From NCBI GenBank assembly GCA_001803235.1, contig MHBL01000385.1, forward strand, positions 50,931 to 114,930: 64,000 bases of DNA, written 5' to 3'. Origin of the DNA: Lentisphaerae bacterium RIFOXYA12_64_32. Lineage in GTDB: Bacteria > Verrucomicrobiota > Lentisphaeria > Oligosphaerales > YB12-FULL-65-16. Below, in pieces: positions 40,711 through 49,541 of this stretch. The position numbers and the translations under genes were made by a program. Numbering within the stretch: position 1 is the stretch's first letter; each line of letters begins with the position of its first letter. Under the pieces are notes generated by a model. It was given only the letters and a program-made list of their open reading frames with translations. It was not told the origin of the DNA and ran no database searches.

Positions 40711-42138
40711 ATGACGAAAAAGACGCATGATAGACTCTTCCTCGGGTTCCTCGGTCGCAAGAGCGGCGCGCAGGGAATGACCGAGACGCTACCGCTTGCC
40801 GACGCACGCAAGTCGACTCTGCCGTCCACGAGCTTGCCGGACCCTCTCCGCCAACGGTACGTGGTGCGGCGAGTCCTGGGTATGGGTGGTTTTGGAATTG
40901 TGTTGCTGGCAAAGGACGCGTTGATAGGTCGCCTGGTGGCCGTCAAGCAGTTGTATCACCAGTTTGAGGATAACCCGCAGATCACCCAGCGTCTGCTTCA
41001 GGAAGCGCGGATTGCTGGACAGGTGGCTCACCCCAACATCGTCAGCATCTACACCGTCGAACAGGTCGGGGGGTCCTGCTGCATCATCATGGAGTACTTG
41101 GGGGGGGGTAACCTTGGCGAATTGATCCGAGCGACCAAGACTCCCATGCCCCCGGGCACTGCCGTAAGCCTGATTCTGGGCGTACTGGAAGGCCTGAAGG
41201 TTGCTCACGCGCTTCGCGTCGTGCACCGCGATCTGAAACCGGAGAACATTCTGTTTGACAACACCGGGGTTCCGAAGATATCCGACTTTGGGCTGGCGCA
41301 CCTGCCGGAAGAAGCCGGGGGTGTGGAAGACTCGGGAACAAAGGTGTTCGGGACGCCCCTTTACATGGCTCCGGAGCAACTGGTCCGTGACGCCGACGTC
41401 GACGGCAGGGCGGACCTGTTCTCGGTCGGTGTAATGCTCTACGAGACACTGCTGGGGCAGAGGCTTCATCTCCTGCCCGGGGTCCGGGACATTGGCGATC
41501 CCAGAGCACTTCCTGCCGCTGGGAAGATCATCGCCGCAACCGGTTGGCCTGACCAGGTCCCTCCCCTCTTAAGAGGCGTGATTGAACGGTTGGTGTCACC
41601 GGATCGTGAAACCAGGACGCCAACGGCCGCGCATTTGATCGCCGAACTGCGACCGTTCGCCATGCCGCAGGCAGGCGAACTCGCCGGTCTGGGCGGCGTC
41701 CTGCACGCGGGCGGGGGCTATACACTTTCAAATATCGACATTCTGCGGGACATCATCGAACTGCTTCTCACCGACGGGTTTCTCTCGCTGGACGAACGGA
41801 TCGAACTGGATCGACGCGCCGAACGGCTCGGCATCGATGAGCATGTTGCCACCCAGATTGAGGAGGAAGTCCGTTCACAAATGGGCCTCCCACCCCTCGC
41901 CGCCCTGCACAGATACCGGCGGTTGGTTGAATCCATCCTGAGGCTGGGCGAGATTACCGCGACGGACCGTCAGATTCTTGACGCCAAGGCCGCTGAACTC
42001 GGCATCAGCGAGGAGGAGCGCCACAGCATCGAGGAATCGTGTCGCCCCCGCCGTCGCACGCGTCGGGCCAGGAGTGCCGGGAACCGAGCTCGGCCAGATC
42101 CCGCGCCTCTGCCCGATCCGGTGCACCAGATTGAATGA
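40711..42138 (+). CDS. Hanks-type serine/threonine protein kinase with C-terminal helical repeats
   Basis: The 475-residue protein has a complete kinase domain: GMGGFG (57-62), Lys79 in VAVKQLY, HRDLKPEN (172-179), DFGLA (192-196) and GTPLYMAPEQ (214-223). After residue 335 come two similar helical units, ELLLTDGFLSLDERIELDRRAERLGI and ESILRLGEITATDRQILDAKAAELGI. These resemble TerB-like or J-protein-associated helical repeats. No transmembrane helix is seen, so it is likely cytosolic. ATG 40711 has GAGAGGGA upstream. Substrates unknown. Confidence 0.9.
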   Translation: MTKKTHDRLFLGFLGRKSGAQGMTETLPLADARKSTLPSTSLPDPLRQRYVVRRVLGMGGFGIVLLAKDALIGRLVAVKQLYHQFEDNPQITQRLLQEARIAGQVAHPNIVSIYTVEQVGGSCCIIMEYLGGGNLGELIRATKTPMPPGTAVSLILGVLEGLKVAHALRVVHRDLKPENILFDNTGVPKISDFGLAHLPEEAGGVEDSGTKVFGTPLYMAPEQLVRDADVDGRADLFSVGVMLYETLLGQRLHLLPGVRDIGDPRALPAAGKIIAATGWPDQVPPLLRGVIERLVSPDRETRTPTAAHLIAELRPFAMPQAGELAGLGGVLHAGGGYTLSNIDILRDIIELLLTDGFLSLDERIELDRRAERLGIDEHVATQIEEEVRSQMGLPPLAALHRYRRLVESILRLGEITATDRQILDAKAAELGISEEERHSIEESCRPRRRTRRARSAGNRARPDPAPLPDPVHQIE

Positions 42139-42160
42139 CGCGCTCACGGCAAGGTCTTAT

Positions 42161-42940
42161 ATGCTCAGAAAACGCATTATCCCCTGTCTTGACGTGCGGG
42201 ATGGCCGCACGACAAAAGGTGTCCGGTTTCAGAACAACGTGGACATCGGCGATCCGGTCGCCATGGCGCGCTACTACTACGAGGAGGGCGCCGATGAGCT
42301 GGTGTTCTACGACATCACGGCATCGGCCGAAGGGCGCGGCATCATGCTGGACGTTGTGCGCCGGGTCGCGGCTGAGATATTCATCCCCTTTGCGGTCGGC
42401 GGCGGACTCGGTACGCTCGACGAACTCCGCCAGGTCCTGCTGGCGGGGGCGGAAAAGGTCAGCGTCAACTCCGGCGCCGTCCGCAATCCGGACCTGATCA
42501 GGCAGGGTGCCGAAGCCTTTGGCAAGCAGTGTATTGTCCTTGGCATGGACGCCAAGTGGGTGGGCGTCAGTCCGCCGTTGCCGAGTGGCTACGAAGTGGT
42601 CACTCACGGGGGGCGCCGCGCCACCGGCATGGATGCACTGAAGTGGGCACAGCAGGCTGAGGCCATGGGAGCGGGTGAGATCTGCCTGAACTCGATCGAC
42701 GCAGACGGGACGCAAGAAGGCTACGAAATCAGGTTGACGTCTCTGATATCGACGCACGTCGAAATCCCGGTGATTGCGTCCGGCGGTGCCGGGCGGCCCG
42801 AACACCTGACCGCCGTGCTCCGCGAGGGGTGCGCCGACGCGGCACTGATCGCCTCGATGGTGCACTTCGGCGGTTACCGGATCGCGGACCTGAAGCGCCA
42901 CCTGCATGAGGCGGGCATCCCTGTGCGTATGACGTGGTAG
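42161..42940 (+). CDS. hisF: Imidazole glycerol phosphate synthase, cyclase subunit
   Basis: Closes the imidazole ring of IGP using ammonia from HisH, also releasing AICAR. The 259-residue (beta/alpha)8 barrel shows IIPCLDVRDGRTTKGV with catalytic Asp, ELVFYDITAS, PFAVGGGLGTLDE, VSVNSGAVRNPDLI, CLNSIDADGTQEGYE with the second catalytic Asp, and IASGGAGRPEHL. ATG 42161 starts 22 bases after the kinase stop. hisH is not adjacent, so the histidine genes are dispersed. Confidence 0.95.
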   Translation: MLRKRIIPCLDVRDGRTTKGVRFQNNVDIGDPVAMARYYYEEGADELVFYDITASAEGRGIMLDVVRRVAAEIFIPFAVGGGLGTLDELRQVLLAGAEKVSVNSGAVRNPDLIRQGAEAFGKQCIVLGMDAKWVGVSPPLPSGYEVVTHGGRRATGMDALKWAQQAEAMGAGEICLNSIDADGTQEGYEIRLTSLISTHVEIPVIASGGAGRPEHLTAVLREGCADAALIASMVHFGGYRIADLKRHLHEAGIPVRMTW

Positions 42941-43195
42941 ATGATCTGCGGGCGATGAAGGACTACGCGGGCGATACCACGTGATTGACTCCCGGGGAAA
43001 CGGCCGTATCTTTGGGACATCGGCGACCTGGGGCCCAAACCGCCACATCTGATGACCTAATAGGTGACGGCAAGCCCCGGGGGGCCAAATGTAGCATCGT
43101 GAACGGCTTCGCACGCCGTCGCCCGCACGAAGGACGCGTCTTGCCCAGCGCTCGGCAAGGAAAGTTGACAACCCAGGCAAACGGGAAGCGTATCC

Positions 43196-43699
43196 ATGAC
43201 GGCCAAAGTGGCGGTACTGATGGGAAGCAGGTCTGACCTGCCCAAGATCCAGGACACCATCGACACATTGCGCGAGTTCGAGGTGCCCCACACGGTGCGC
43301 GTCATGTCTGCACACCGGACCCCCGGCGTAGTCAGAGAGTTTGCCGAAACCGCGGCTGAACGCGGATTTCGCGTCCTGATTGCCGCTGCCGGCAGTGCGG
43401 CGCACCTCGCCGGCGCTCTGGCTGCACATTCTCCCCTGCCGATCATCGGAATTCCAGTTGAGGGTGGTTCCTTCAACGGACTTGACGCCCTTCTCAGCAC
43501 AGTCCAGATGCCCGGCGGTGTACCGGTTGCCACCGTGGGGGTGGGCCGGGGGGGGGCCAAGAATGCGGCTTTGCTGGCAGTGCAGATTCTGGCACTCGAT
43601 GACCCCGAACTGGCCACTCGTTTCCATGAGTTCCGGGCCCGGAATCAAGACCAAGTCGCCCGCGCGGACGCGGAACTGCAAAACGAACTGACGACATGA
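43196..43699 (+). CDS. purE: N5-carboxyaminoimidazole ribonucleotide mutase
   Basis: Class I PurE, interconverting N5-CAIR and CAIR in purine synthesis. The 167-residue protein has VLMGSRSDLPK, VMSAHRTPG with active-site His, LIAAAGSAAHLAGALAAHSPLPIIGIPVEG and GVPVATVGVGRGGAKNAALLA. Its stop overlaps the start of the next gene by four bases (ATGA). purK is not next to it. Confidence 0.95.
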   Translation: MTAKVAVLMGSRSDLPKIQDTIDTLREFEVPHTVRVMSAHRTPGVVREFAETAAERGFRVLIAAAGSAAHLAGALAAHSPLPIIGIPVEGGSFNGLDALLSTVQMPGGVPVATVGVGRGGAKNAALLAVQILALDDPELATRFHEFRARNQDQVARADAELQNELTT

Positions 43700-44655
43700 C
43701 GGACTCTTCGACATCTGATTTCATCCGCACCGCTCTCCCGCAGTGGGCCTATGCGCCGTCCCGAAACGGTCCACTCCGGAAACGATGGTTCCTGCCGGCG
43801 ACCTTCCTGGTCCTCGGCCATTTTGCGGGACTAACCTTGTCGAGCGCCACAGCGGCGACGACGGAAACGGGAACGCCCTCGCCGCCGCCCCAGCGCGCGG
43901 CACCTCTGGCTGTACAGCAGTCGCTGGCCGAAGTCCTTGATGTCCTCCAGAACTCACACCTCTTGACCGGTGATGAGGCCGTCCTGCGACGCGCCGTGAT
44001 TCAGGCCGTCCTGGATGCCCTGGACTGCAACGGCGCTATCAGTCCGCCGCTGCCGGACGGGAGTGTGCCCTCCAGTACCCCGGAACCAGCCGTGGGGCGG
44101 ACAGGCACGTTAGAAGGCAAATACGGCTATGTTCTGATTCTGACCCTGAACTCCCAACTGGTACAGGAAATGGAAGGTCTGATAGGCGAGATCAACAGCG
44201 GTCATTACGAAGGGTTGATTGTCGATCTTCGCTACGCGGGCGGAGATGCCACCGATTCCGCAACCCAGGCGACGAGCACTCTACACGAAACAAAGCTCCC
44301 CGTTGTGATGCTCATCAACCGCTCGACGGTGGGGGCTGCCGAGATACTGGCGCGTCAGGCAAGGGAGGTGTGCGGCGCCTTGGTCGTGGGGCAACCCACC
44401 CGGGGGTTGCCATACGCTCGGCGCCGTACCGTACTGCGATCCGGGGATGTTGTGCTTCTCCCCGACATGCCGGCTGTCGATGGGGGACGGGCCCCGCTTC
44501 TGCCCGACCTCATGGTCGAAGACGACCTCGCGAGGGAAACCTTGCTCAGCCCGCGGCCCCAATCCGGTCAATTACCTATGAAGCAGGACCCATGCCTCCG
44601 GAAAGCCGTCGACCTGCTAAGCACCATCCGGGCTCTTCAGGGCAGACATTTCTGA
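43696..44655 (+). CDS. S41-family peptidase-like protein, probably inactive
   Basis: The 319-residue product has a hydrophobic N-terminal segment (RWFLPATFLVLGHFAGLTLSSATAA), then a region like the C-terminal processing peptidase fold: GLIVDLRYAGGDATDSA, LPVVMLINRSTVGAAEILARQ with the candidate nucleophile Ser, and VVGQPTRGLPYARRR. In active S41 enzymes the last block is G..T.GKG with a catalytic Lys; here Lys is absent and Leu/Pro follow. No PDZ domain is present. Start codon overlaps purE, implying coupled translation. Confidence 0.65.
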   Translation: MTDSSTSDFIRTALPQWAYAPSRNGPLRKRWFLPATFLVLGHFAGLTLSSATAATTETGTPSPPPQRAAPLAVQQSLAEVLDVLQNSHLLTGDEAVLRRAVIQAVLDALDCNGAISPPLPDGSVPSSTPEPAVGRTGTLEGKYGYVLILTLNSQLVQEMEGLIGEINSGHYEGLIVDLRYAGGDATDSATQATSTLHETKLPVVMLINRSTVGAAEILARQAREVCGALVVGQPTRGLPYARRRTVLRSGDVVLLPDMPAVDGGRAPLLPDLMVEDDLARETLLSPRPQSGQLPMKQDPCLRKAVDLLSTIRALQGRHF

Positions 44656-44668
44656 ACGGTGGGTTGTC

Positions 44669-46048
44669 ATGGACCGCGTGTGCGCCAAAGGCGAAAAATA
44701 CGTTGGGAAAACCTCTAGCCCAAGTGTCCTGCCCCTCCAGAGGCCACACGTCCATTCCGACACCGACAAAGAGTCACGGCAGGGCCCGCCGCCACCGCGA
44801 ATAGATGCGCGGGTCGCGGCATTCCTGATCATTGGCATTCTTTCCTGTTCCGTTCCTCCGTTGCATGCGGATGCGCTGAAACGACACCACGTCGAATTGA
44901 ACGCTCCCGCCGACCGATCCGCTCGCTTGACCGCCCTGATCAGCGCGTGCGCCGATGCCGTCAATGAGTTGGTCGGAGTCGCCAAGTCCCCCGACGCGAC
45001 CATCAGGGTTTCGTTGGACACGCCCCCCCCCGGCCCAAGTCGCCCCTTGAGTGTCGTTCTAATGGAAGAGGAATCACCCGTTAGTGCGGTCCACGCCCTG
45101 ACCCTTGTCTTGCTGACCAGGCACGTCATCTGCCGTTCCGGCAGCGACGCGAAGCGGTCGCCGCCACGGGATCTGGACTGGCTCGCCGCCGCCGCCGCCC
45201 ACGCCGTTCTGTGTGGAAGTCAGCCTGGCATGCTGAGCGAGAATTCGGATTTTGCCAGCGTTCATCCCGCCTATGAGAAAGGTGTCTTCCCGAACTTGGC
45301 AAGGCTGGTGCAGAAGCCCGTGCCGCCCCAGTATGGCCTCGCCTACCGCCTCTACGCCGTGCATTGCCACGTTCTGGCAACCGCTTTGCGCTCAACGCTG
45401 CCCCGTGGCAACACAGTCCTTGGACCGCTCTTGGACATGCACGCGAAATCTTGCTCGGCCACGGAGTCGATCTCGGCGACCCTTGCCCCATACCTTCGAC
45501 CTGCCGAGACGGTCCAGGCCTGGTACGAGCACGCCGTACTTGGAATCAGCCGGCGCAGCGGCGGAGCCGCTACCGTCGAGCGCGTTCAAGAGCGGCTCAA
45601 GGAACTGGAATCCGTTCCCATGGTAGTCCCCGGCGGCGGGGCATTTGGTTGTGTCCTGGTTCCCATCGATGAAGTGCCTCGGCACATGGAGAAGTACCGC
45701 CCGGATGCCGATGCTTTGGGCGCGACTAGGGTCGCCATGTATGATTTGATGAAGGAAGCTCCGGGATTCCTGGCGCCGCCTCTCTTGGAATACATCGGAG
45801 CGATTGACGAACTCGGGAGAGGAAAGAATTCGGCCTTCAAACGAACCATTCGGCGGGCACGCAGGAACTTCGCCGAAGCGGTGGACAAACAACGAGCTCT
45901 GGATGCCTACCTGGAGACCTTCCGTCAGGAACGCGAACACCCCGAACAGCAGTTCGAACTCTATTTCGAGGCATTCCGGCAAAGCCAAACCCGCCGGGAT
46001 GCCCTCGATCCACGGTTGCACGAATACCTCGACAGCCTGACCCCCTAA
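44669..46048 (+). CDS. Exported or membrane-anchored protein of unknown function
   Basis: The 459-residue protein has a hydrophobic stretch at residues 47-66 (RVAAFLIIGILSCSVPPLHA) after a hydrophilic lead; a shorter start inside the frame might make it a conventional signal peptide. The rest is helical, with charged C-terminal segments (SAFKRTIRRARRNFAEAVDKQRALDAYLETF). No catalytic motif recognised. It lies 13 bases after the S41-like gene and is probably in the same transcript as purE. Confidence 0.6.
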   Translation: MDRVCAKGEKYVGKTSSPSVLPLQRPHVHSDTDKESRQGPPPPRIDARVAAFLIIGILSCSVPPLHADALKRHHVELNAPADRSARLTALISACADAVNELVGVAKSPDATIRVSLDTPPPGPSRPLSVVLMEEESPVSAVHALTLVLLTRHVICRSGSDAKRSPPRDLDWLAAAAAHAVLCGSQPGMLSENSDFASVHPAYEKGVFPNLARLVQKPVPPQYGLAYRLYAVHCHVLATALRSTLPRGNTVLGPLLDMHAKSCSATESISATLAPYLRPAETVQAWYEHAVLGISRRSGGAATVERVQERLKELESVPMVVPGGGAFGCVLVPIDEVPRHMEKYRPDADALGATRVAMYDLMKEAPGFLAPPLLEYIGAIDELGRGKNSAFKRTIRRARRNFAEAVDKQRALDAYLETFRQEREHPEQQFELYFEAFRQSQTRRDALDPRLHEYLDSLTP

Positions 46049-46151
46049 CCCCGTGCGCGGCTTTGACAGAGGGCCACCGTTGCCGAACGCATTGCGGTTC
46101 ATCCTTCCACCTTCATCCTTTTCGCGCCACCATGGGCTATAGTACCGGGCT

Positions 46152-46979
46152 ATGTTGATCTCCAGCCTCCAGAACCCCCGTGTCAAAGACGCTGTCCGCC
46201 TGTGGGACCGGCGTGACCGTGACCGCACAGGCAAGACCTTGATCGAGGGATACCGTGAGCTCCTGAGGGCTCTGTCCAATCAGTTTCCCGTGGACGAGCT
46301 ATTCCATTGCCCCGAACTGTTCCAGGGCGTCAACGAACCGGCCTTGATCGAGCGTTTCCGCCAAACCGGGACCCAGGTATTTCAGACCACGCCCGACGTG
46401 TTCCGCAAGATGGCCTACCGTGACCGCCCGGAAGGCCTCCTCGCTGTCGCGCCGCAGCAGCACCGCTCCCTGGCCGACATCAGGCTGGGCCCGCTCCCGC
46501 CCTTGCTCATTGTCGCAGAGGCCATCGAGAAACCGGGCAACCTGGGGACCATGCTGCGGTCAGCGGATGCTACCGGCGTGGACGCCGTCATCCTGTGCGA
46601 CCGCTGCACGGACCTGTTCAATCCGAACGTTGTTCGCGCCAGTATCGGGACACTTTTCAGCATGACAGTGGCCGAAACGACCACCACCGAGGCCATTGCC
46701 TGGCTGCAGGCCCGCGGCGTCGGCGTACTGGCCGCCACGCCGCACGCGGCACAACTCTACACGGACGTGGATTTGACGGGGCCGACCGCCATTGTGGTCG
46801 GCACTGAACAGCACGGGCTCAGCGAGGCGTGGATGGCGCAAGCCAAGATTCAGGTCCGCATTCCCATGCTGGGCCAGGCGGATTCGCTCAACGTGGCCAC
46901 CGCTACGGCACTCCTTCTGTATGAGGCCGTCCGGCAACGAGCGGCCGCCGGCGTGCCGTCGTCCAGCCGCCGATCGTGA
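46152..46979 (+). CDS. SpoU/TrmH-family RNA 2'-O-methyltransferase
   Basis: A SPOUT-class RNA ribose methyltransferase. The N-terminal substrate-binding domain (LISSLQNPRVKDAVRLWDRRDRDRTGKTLIEGYRE) is followed by the three SpoU motifs: EAIEKPGNLGTMLRSADATGVD (motif 1), AIVVGTEQHGLSEAW (motif 2) and IPMLGQADSLNVATATALLLYE (motif 3). The likely target is 23S rRNA or tRNA, not decidable from sequence. The recD2 frame begins 28 bases downstream. Confidence 0.93.
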   Translation: MLISSLQNPRVKDAVRLWDRRDRDRTGKTLIEGYRELLRALSNQFPVDELFHCPELFQGVNEPALIERFRQTGTQVFQTTPDVFRKMAYRDRPEGLLAVAPQQHRSLADIRLGPLPPLLIVAEAIEKPGNLGTMLRSADATGVDAVILCDRCTDLFNPNVVRASIGTLFSMTVAETTTTEAIAWLQARGVGVLAATPHAAQLYTDVDLTGPTAIVVGTEQHGLSEAWMAQAKIQVRIPMLGQADSLNVATATALLLYEAVRQRAAAGVPSSSRRS

Positions 46980-47007
46980 TGGGTTGCCCGTAACGCGAGA
47001 CCAACCG

Positions 47008-49317
47008 GTGGACAACGAACTGTTTCAATACGCGAAGGGAGTAAAGCCCGGAGAGCCCCGGCGCAGCGAGACTGAGTCGGTCCTCGAACACACACTGCGC
47101 GGGGAAGTCCTGCGAGTCGTCTTCTGCCGTGACGATGGGCAATGGGTGGTCATCAAACTCCTCTGCCCAGACGGACAGGAACACACCTGCGTTGGCCCCC
47201 TCGCCGGCCTGCTCGAGGGCCAGGACATCGAGGCGACCGGGCGGTGGGAGACGCACCGGGAGCACGGCAAACAATTCCGCGTCTCGCAGTTCCGCGCCGT
47301 ACTGCCCACCACCGAAGCGGGGGTGCGACGGTACTTGGCGTCGGGCCTGGTCTACGGCATCGGCCCCGTACTGGCTAACCGCATCGTGGACCGATTCGGC
47401 GCCAATACGATGGAGGTCTTGGAGCGTGCCTCCGAGCGGTTGCACGAGGTGCCCGGCATCGGTGGCAAACGCCTTGCGGACATCCGCAAGGCGTGGGTTG
47501 AGCACTCGCAGCAGCGCGATGCCATGGTCTTCCTGCAAGGCCTGGGCATCAGCCCTGGCTGCGGAGCTCGCATGCTGGCCCGCTACGGCATGGCAGCCCC
47601 TGAAGTGGTGCGCCGGAACCCGTACCAATTGGCGTCCGAAGTGCAGGGGATCGGGTTTCTTACCGCCGACCGCATTGCCCACGAGCTAGGCATCCAGCAT
47701 GACAGCCTCCTCCGTCTCGCCGCAGGTACCCTCTATGTCCTCGACCGCTTGGCTGAGGACGGGCACACCTGCTACCCCCGCAGCCAGCTCCTGCAGGAAG
47801 TGACGCGCGTCCTGGACGTCGACGAACCCCACGCAGCCGCGGGCCTGGAACAAGCCCTGCTAAACGGAGGGGCTGTGGCCGAGTTGGTGGTTCCGGGAGA
47901 TTCCGAGCCCTGCGTCTACTGTCGGCGCCTCTGCACCGCCGAGACGGAACTGGCTGCCGCGTTGCACGTGCTTCTGCGCGCCCCGTTCCGGGCAATGGAC
48001 CCTCCGGTGGAGACGCTCGGGGCGGGGTACCGCAGGCTGAACGAAGCGCAGCGGCAGGCGGTCCACGCCGCGTTTCGAATTCAACTCAGTATCATCACGG
48101 GCGGGCCAGGCGTCGGCAAGACCACGGTCGTGGGGCAAATTGTGGCGGCCGCGCGGCGGCTCGGTTGCCAGATCCTGCTGGCGGCCCCGACCGGCCGTGC
48201 CGCAAAACGGCTCACCGAAAGCACCAACCTGCGAGCCGCCACCATCCATCGGCTCCTGAAGTGGGACCCTGCCAGCCGCGCGTTCGTCCATGATCGCTCA
48301 AGGCCATTGCGGTGCGACATGCTGATTGTCGACGAAGTCTCTATGCTCGATACCGCTTTGGCCCGCGACTTGCTCATCGCCGTCCGCCCCGGAACCCATG
48401 TCGTCTTTGTCGGTGACCGCGACCAACTTCCCTCCGTCGGCCCCGGGTGCGTCCTGCATGACCTCATTGCGTCCAACCGCATTCCGGTGACACAGTTGAC
48501 GGAAATCTACCGTCAGGATGAACACAGCCGTATCGTCTCCAACGCACATTGCGTGAACCGCGGAACCATGCCTGACTTGCGGTCTGTGCAGCCCTCGCAA
48601 CTGGTGGACTTCTACTGGATCGACCAAGACGACCCGGAACGAGCCGCAGACGTCATCTCGCGAATGGTCGCAGAGCGGATCCCGGAGCGATTCGGTCTCA
48701 ACCCAGTGACGGATATCCAGGTTCTCGCGCCGATGCATCGCGGTACCTGCGGGGCGCAGAGCTTGAACGAAATCCTGCAGCAACGGCTGAACCCCGACCC
48801 GAAACCGCAATTCCAGGTCGGAGAGCGCCGGTTCCGGTCCGGGGACCGCGTGATGCAGGTAGTGAACAACTATGACAAAGGCGTGTTCAACGGCGAACTG
48901 GGCCAGATCGTACACGTCGATGCCAAGAACAAGACATTCCGCGTCCACTTCGATGTCGGGCCGGTCGACTATGACTTCCACGAAGCGGTGCAGATCCAGT
49001 TGGCGTATGCCGTAACCGTGCACAAGTCGCAGGGCAGCGAATTCCCCTGTGTCGTGATGCCCGTGCTGACACAACACTACATCATGCTGCAGCGTAATCT
49101 CGTCTACACCGGCATGACCCGGGCGCGGCGATTGCTGGTCATGGTCGGAACCCGGAAGGCCTTGGCCATTGCCATCCGCAACGACCGACCGCAGTTGCGC
49201 TGGAGTCGCCTCTGCGCCAGGCTTCAAGTTGAGCAACCCTCCGGGCGGGTGCTCCCCGCCCGCCTCGCGCCCGAAAGCAGCCCAAAATCAAACGGCGACC
49301 TTGCGTCCAATGCCTGA
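47008..49317 (+). CDS. recD2: RecD2-type 5'-3' DNA helicase
   Basis: A superfamily 1B helicase of the RecD2 (stand-alone RecD) type. The N-terminal region (TLRGEVLRVVFCRDDGQWVVIKL, then helix-hairpin-helix units VPGIGGKRLADIRKAW and LQGLGISPGCGARMLARYG) is followed by Walker A GGPGVGKTTVV, QILLAAPTGRAAKRL, Walker B IVDEVSMLD, FVGDRDQLPSVGPG, and the C-terminal TVHKSQGSEFPCVVMP. About 769 residues, normal for the group. No ATG fits; GTG 47008 is proposed, TTG 46984 possible. Likely acts in DNA repair and replication. Confidence 0.93.
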   Translation: MDNELFQYAKGVKPGEPRRSETESVLEHTLRGEVLRVVFCRDDGQWVVIKLLCPDGQEHTCVGPLAGLLEGQDIEATGRWETHREHGKQFRVSQFRAVLPTTEAGVRRYLASGLVYGIGPVLANRIVDRFGANTMEVLERASERLHEVPGIGGKRLADIRKAWVEHSQQRDAMVFLQGLGISPGCGARMLARYGMAAPEVVRRNPYQLASEVQGIGFLTADRIAHELGIQHDSLLRLAAGTLYVLDRLAEDGHTCYPRSQLLQEVTRVLDVDEPHAAAGLEQALLNGGAVAELVVPGDSEPCVYCRRLCTAETELAAALHVLLRAPFRAMDPPVETLGAGYRRLNEAQRQAVHAAFRIQLSIITGGPGVGKTTVVGQIVAAARRLGCQILLAAPTGRAAKRLTESTNLRAATIHRLLKWDPASRAFVHDRSRPLRCDMLIVDEVSMLDTALARDLLIAVRPGTHVVFVGDRDQLPSVGPGCVLHDLIASNRIPVTQLTEIYRQDEHSRIVSNAHCVNRGTMPDLRSVQPSQLVDFYWIDQDDPERAADVISRMVAERIPERFGLNPVTDIQVLAPMHRGTCGAQSLNEILQQRLNPDPKPQFQVGERRFRSGDRVMQVVNNYDKGVFNGELGQIVHVDAKNKTFRVHFDVGPVDYDFHEAVQIQLAYAVTVHKSQGSEFPCVVMPVLTQHYIMLQRNLVYTGMTRARRLLVMVGTRKALAIAIRNDRPQLRWSRLCARLQVEQPSGRVLPARLAPESSPKSNGDLASNA

Positions 49318-49428
49318 CGCAAGTATAGTCCGGCATGTTGTGAACCGGAAGGGCTGCAGCATACCAAGAGGGAGTCTTCGTCAAACGCCGGGGTTCGTAC
49401 ATGCCGTCCCCTTTTGCACCAGAGAGAC

Positions 49429-49457
49429 TTGCAATCGCGGGACGGGTCGTTTATGGT
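49429..49457 (+). promoter_or_regulatory. Candidate promoter of the PD40 protein
   Basis: TTGCAA (49429-49434), 17-base spacer, TATGGT (49452-49457), 85 bases before the start codon. Confidence 0.45.
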
Positions 49458-49541
49458 TGGGGTTTGCTTTTGCGTTTTGAATGCGCAGTGAATTGGTGTC
49501 GTCATAGTTAAGGAAGAACGCAAACCTCTCGGGGAATGCCT

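Noticed and set aside
42005..43714. 569-codon minus-strand frame across hisF and purE
   Set aside because: Antisense to two unmistakable enzymes and with the composition of a shadow frame.
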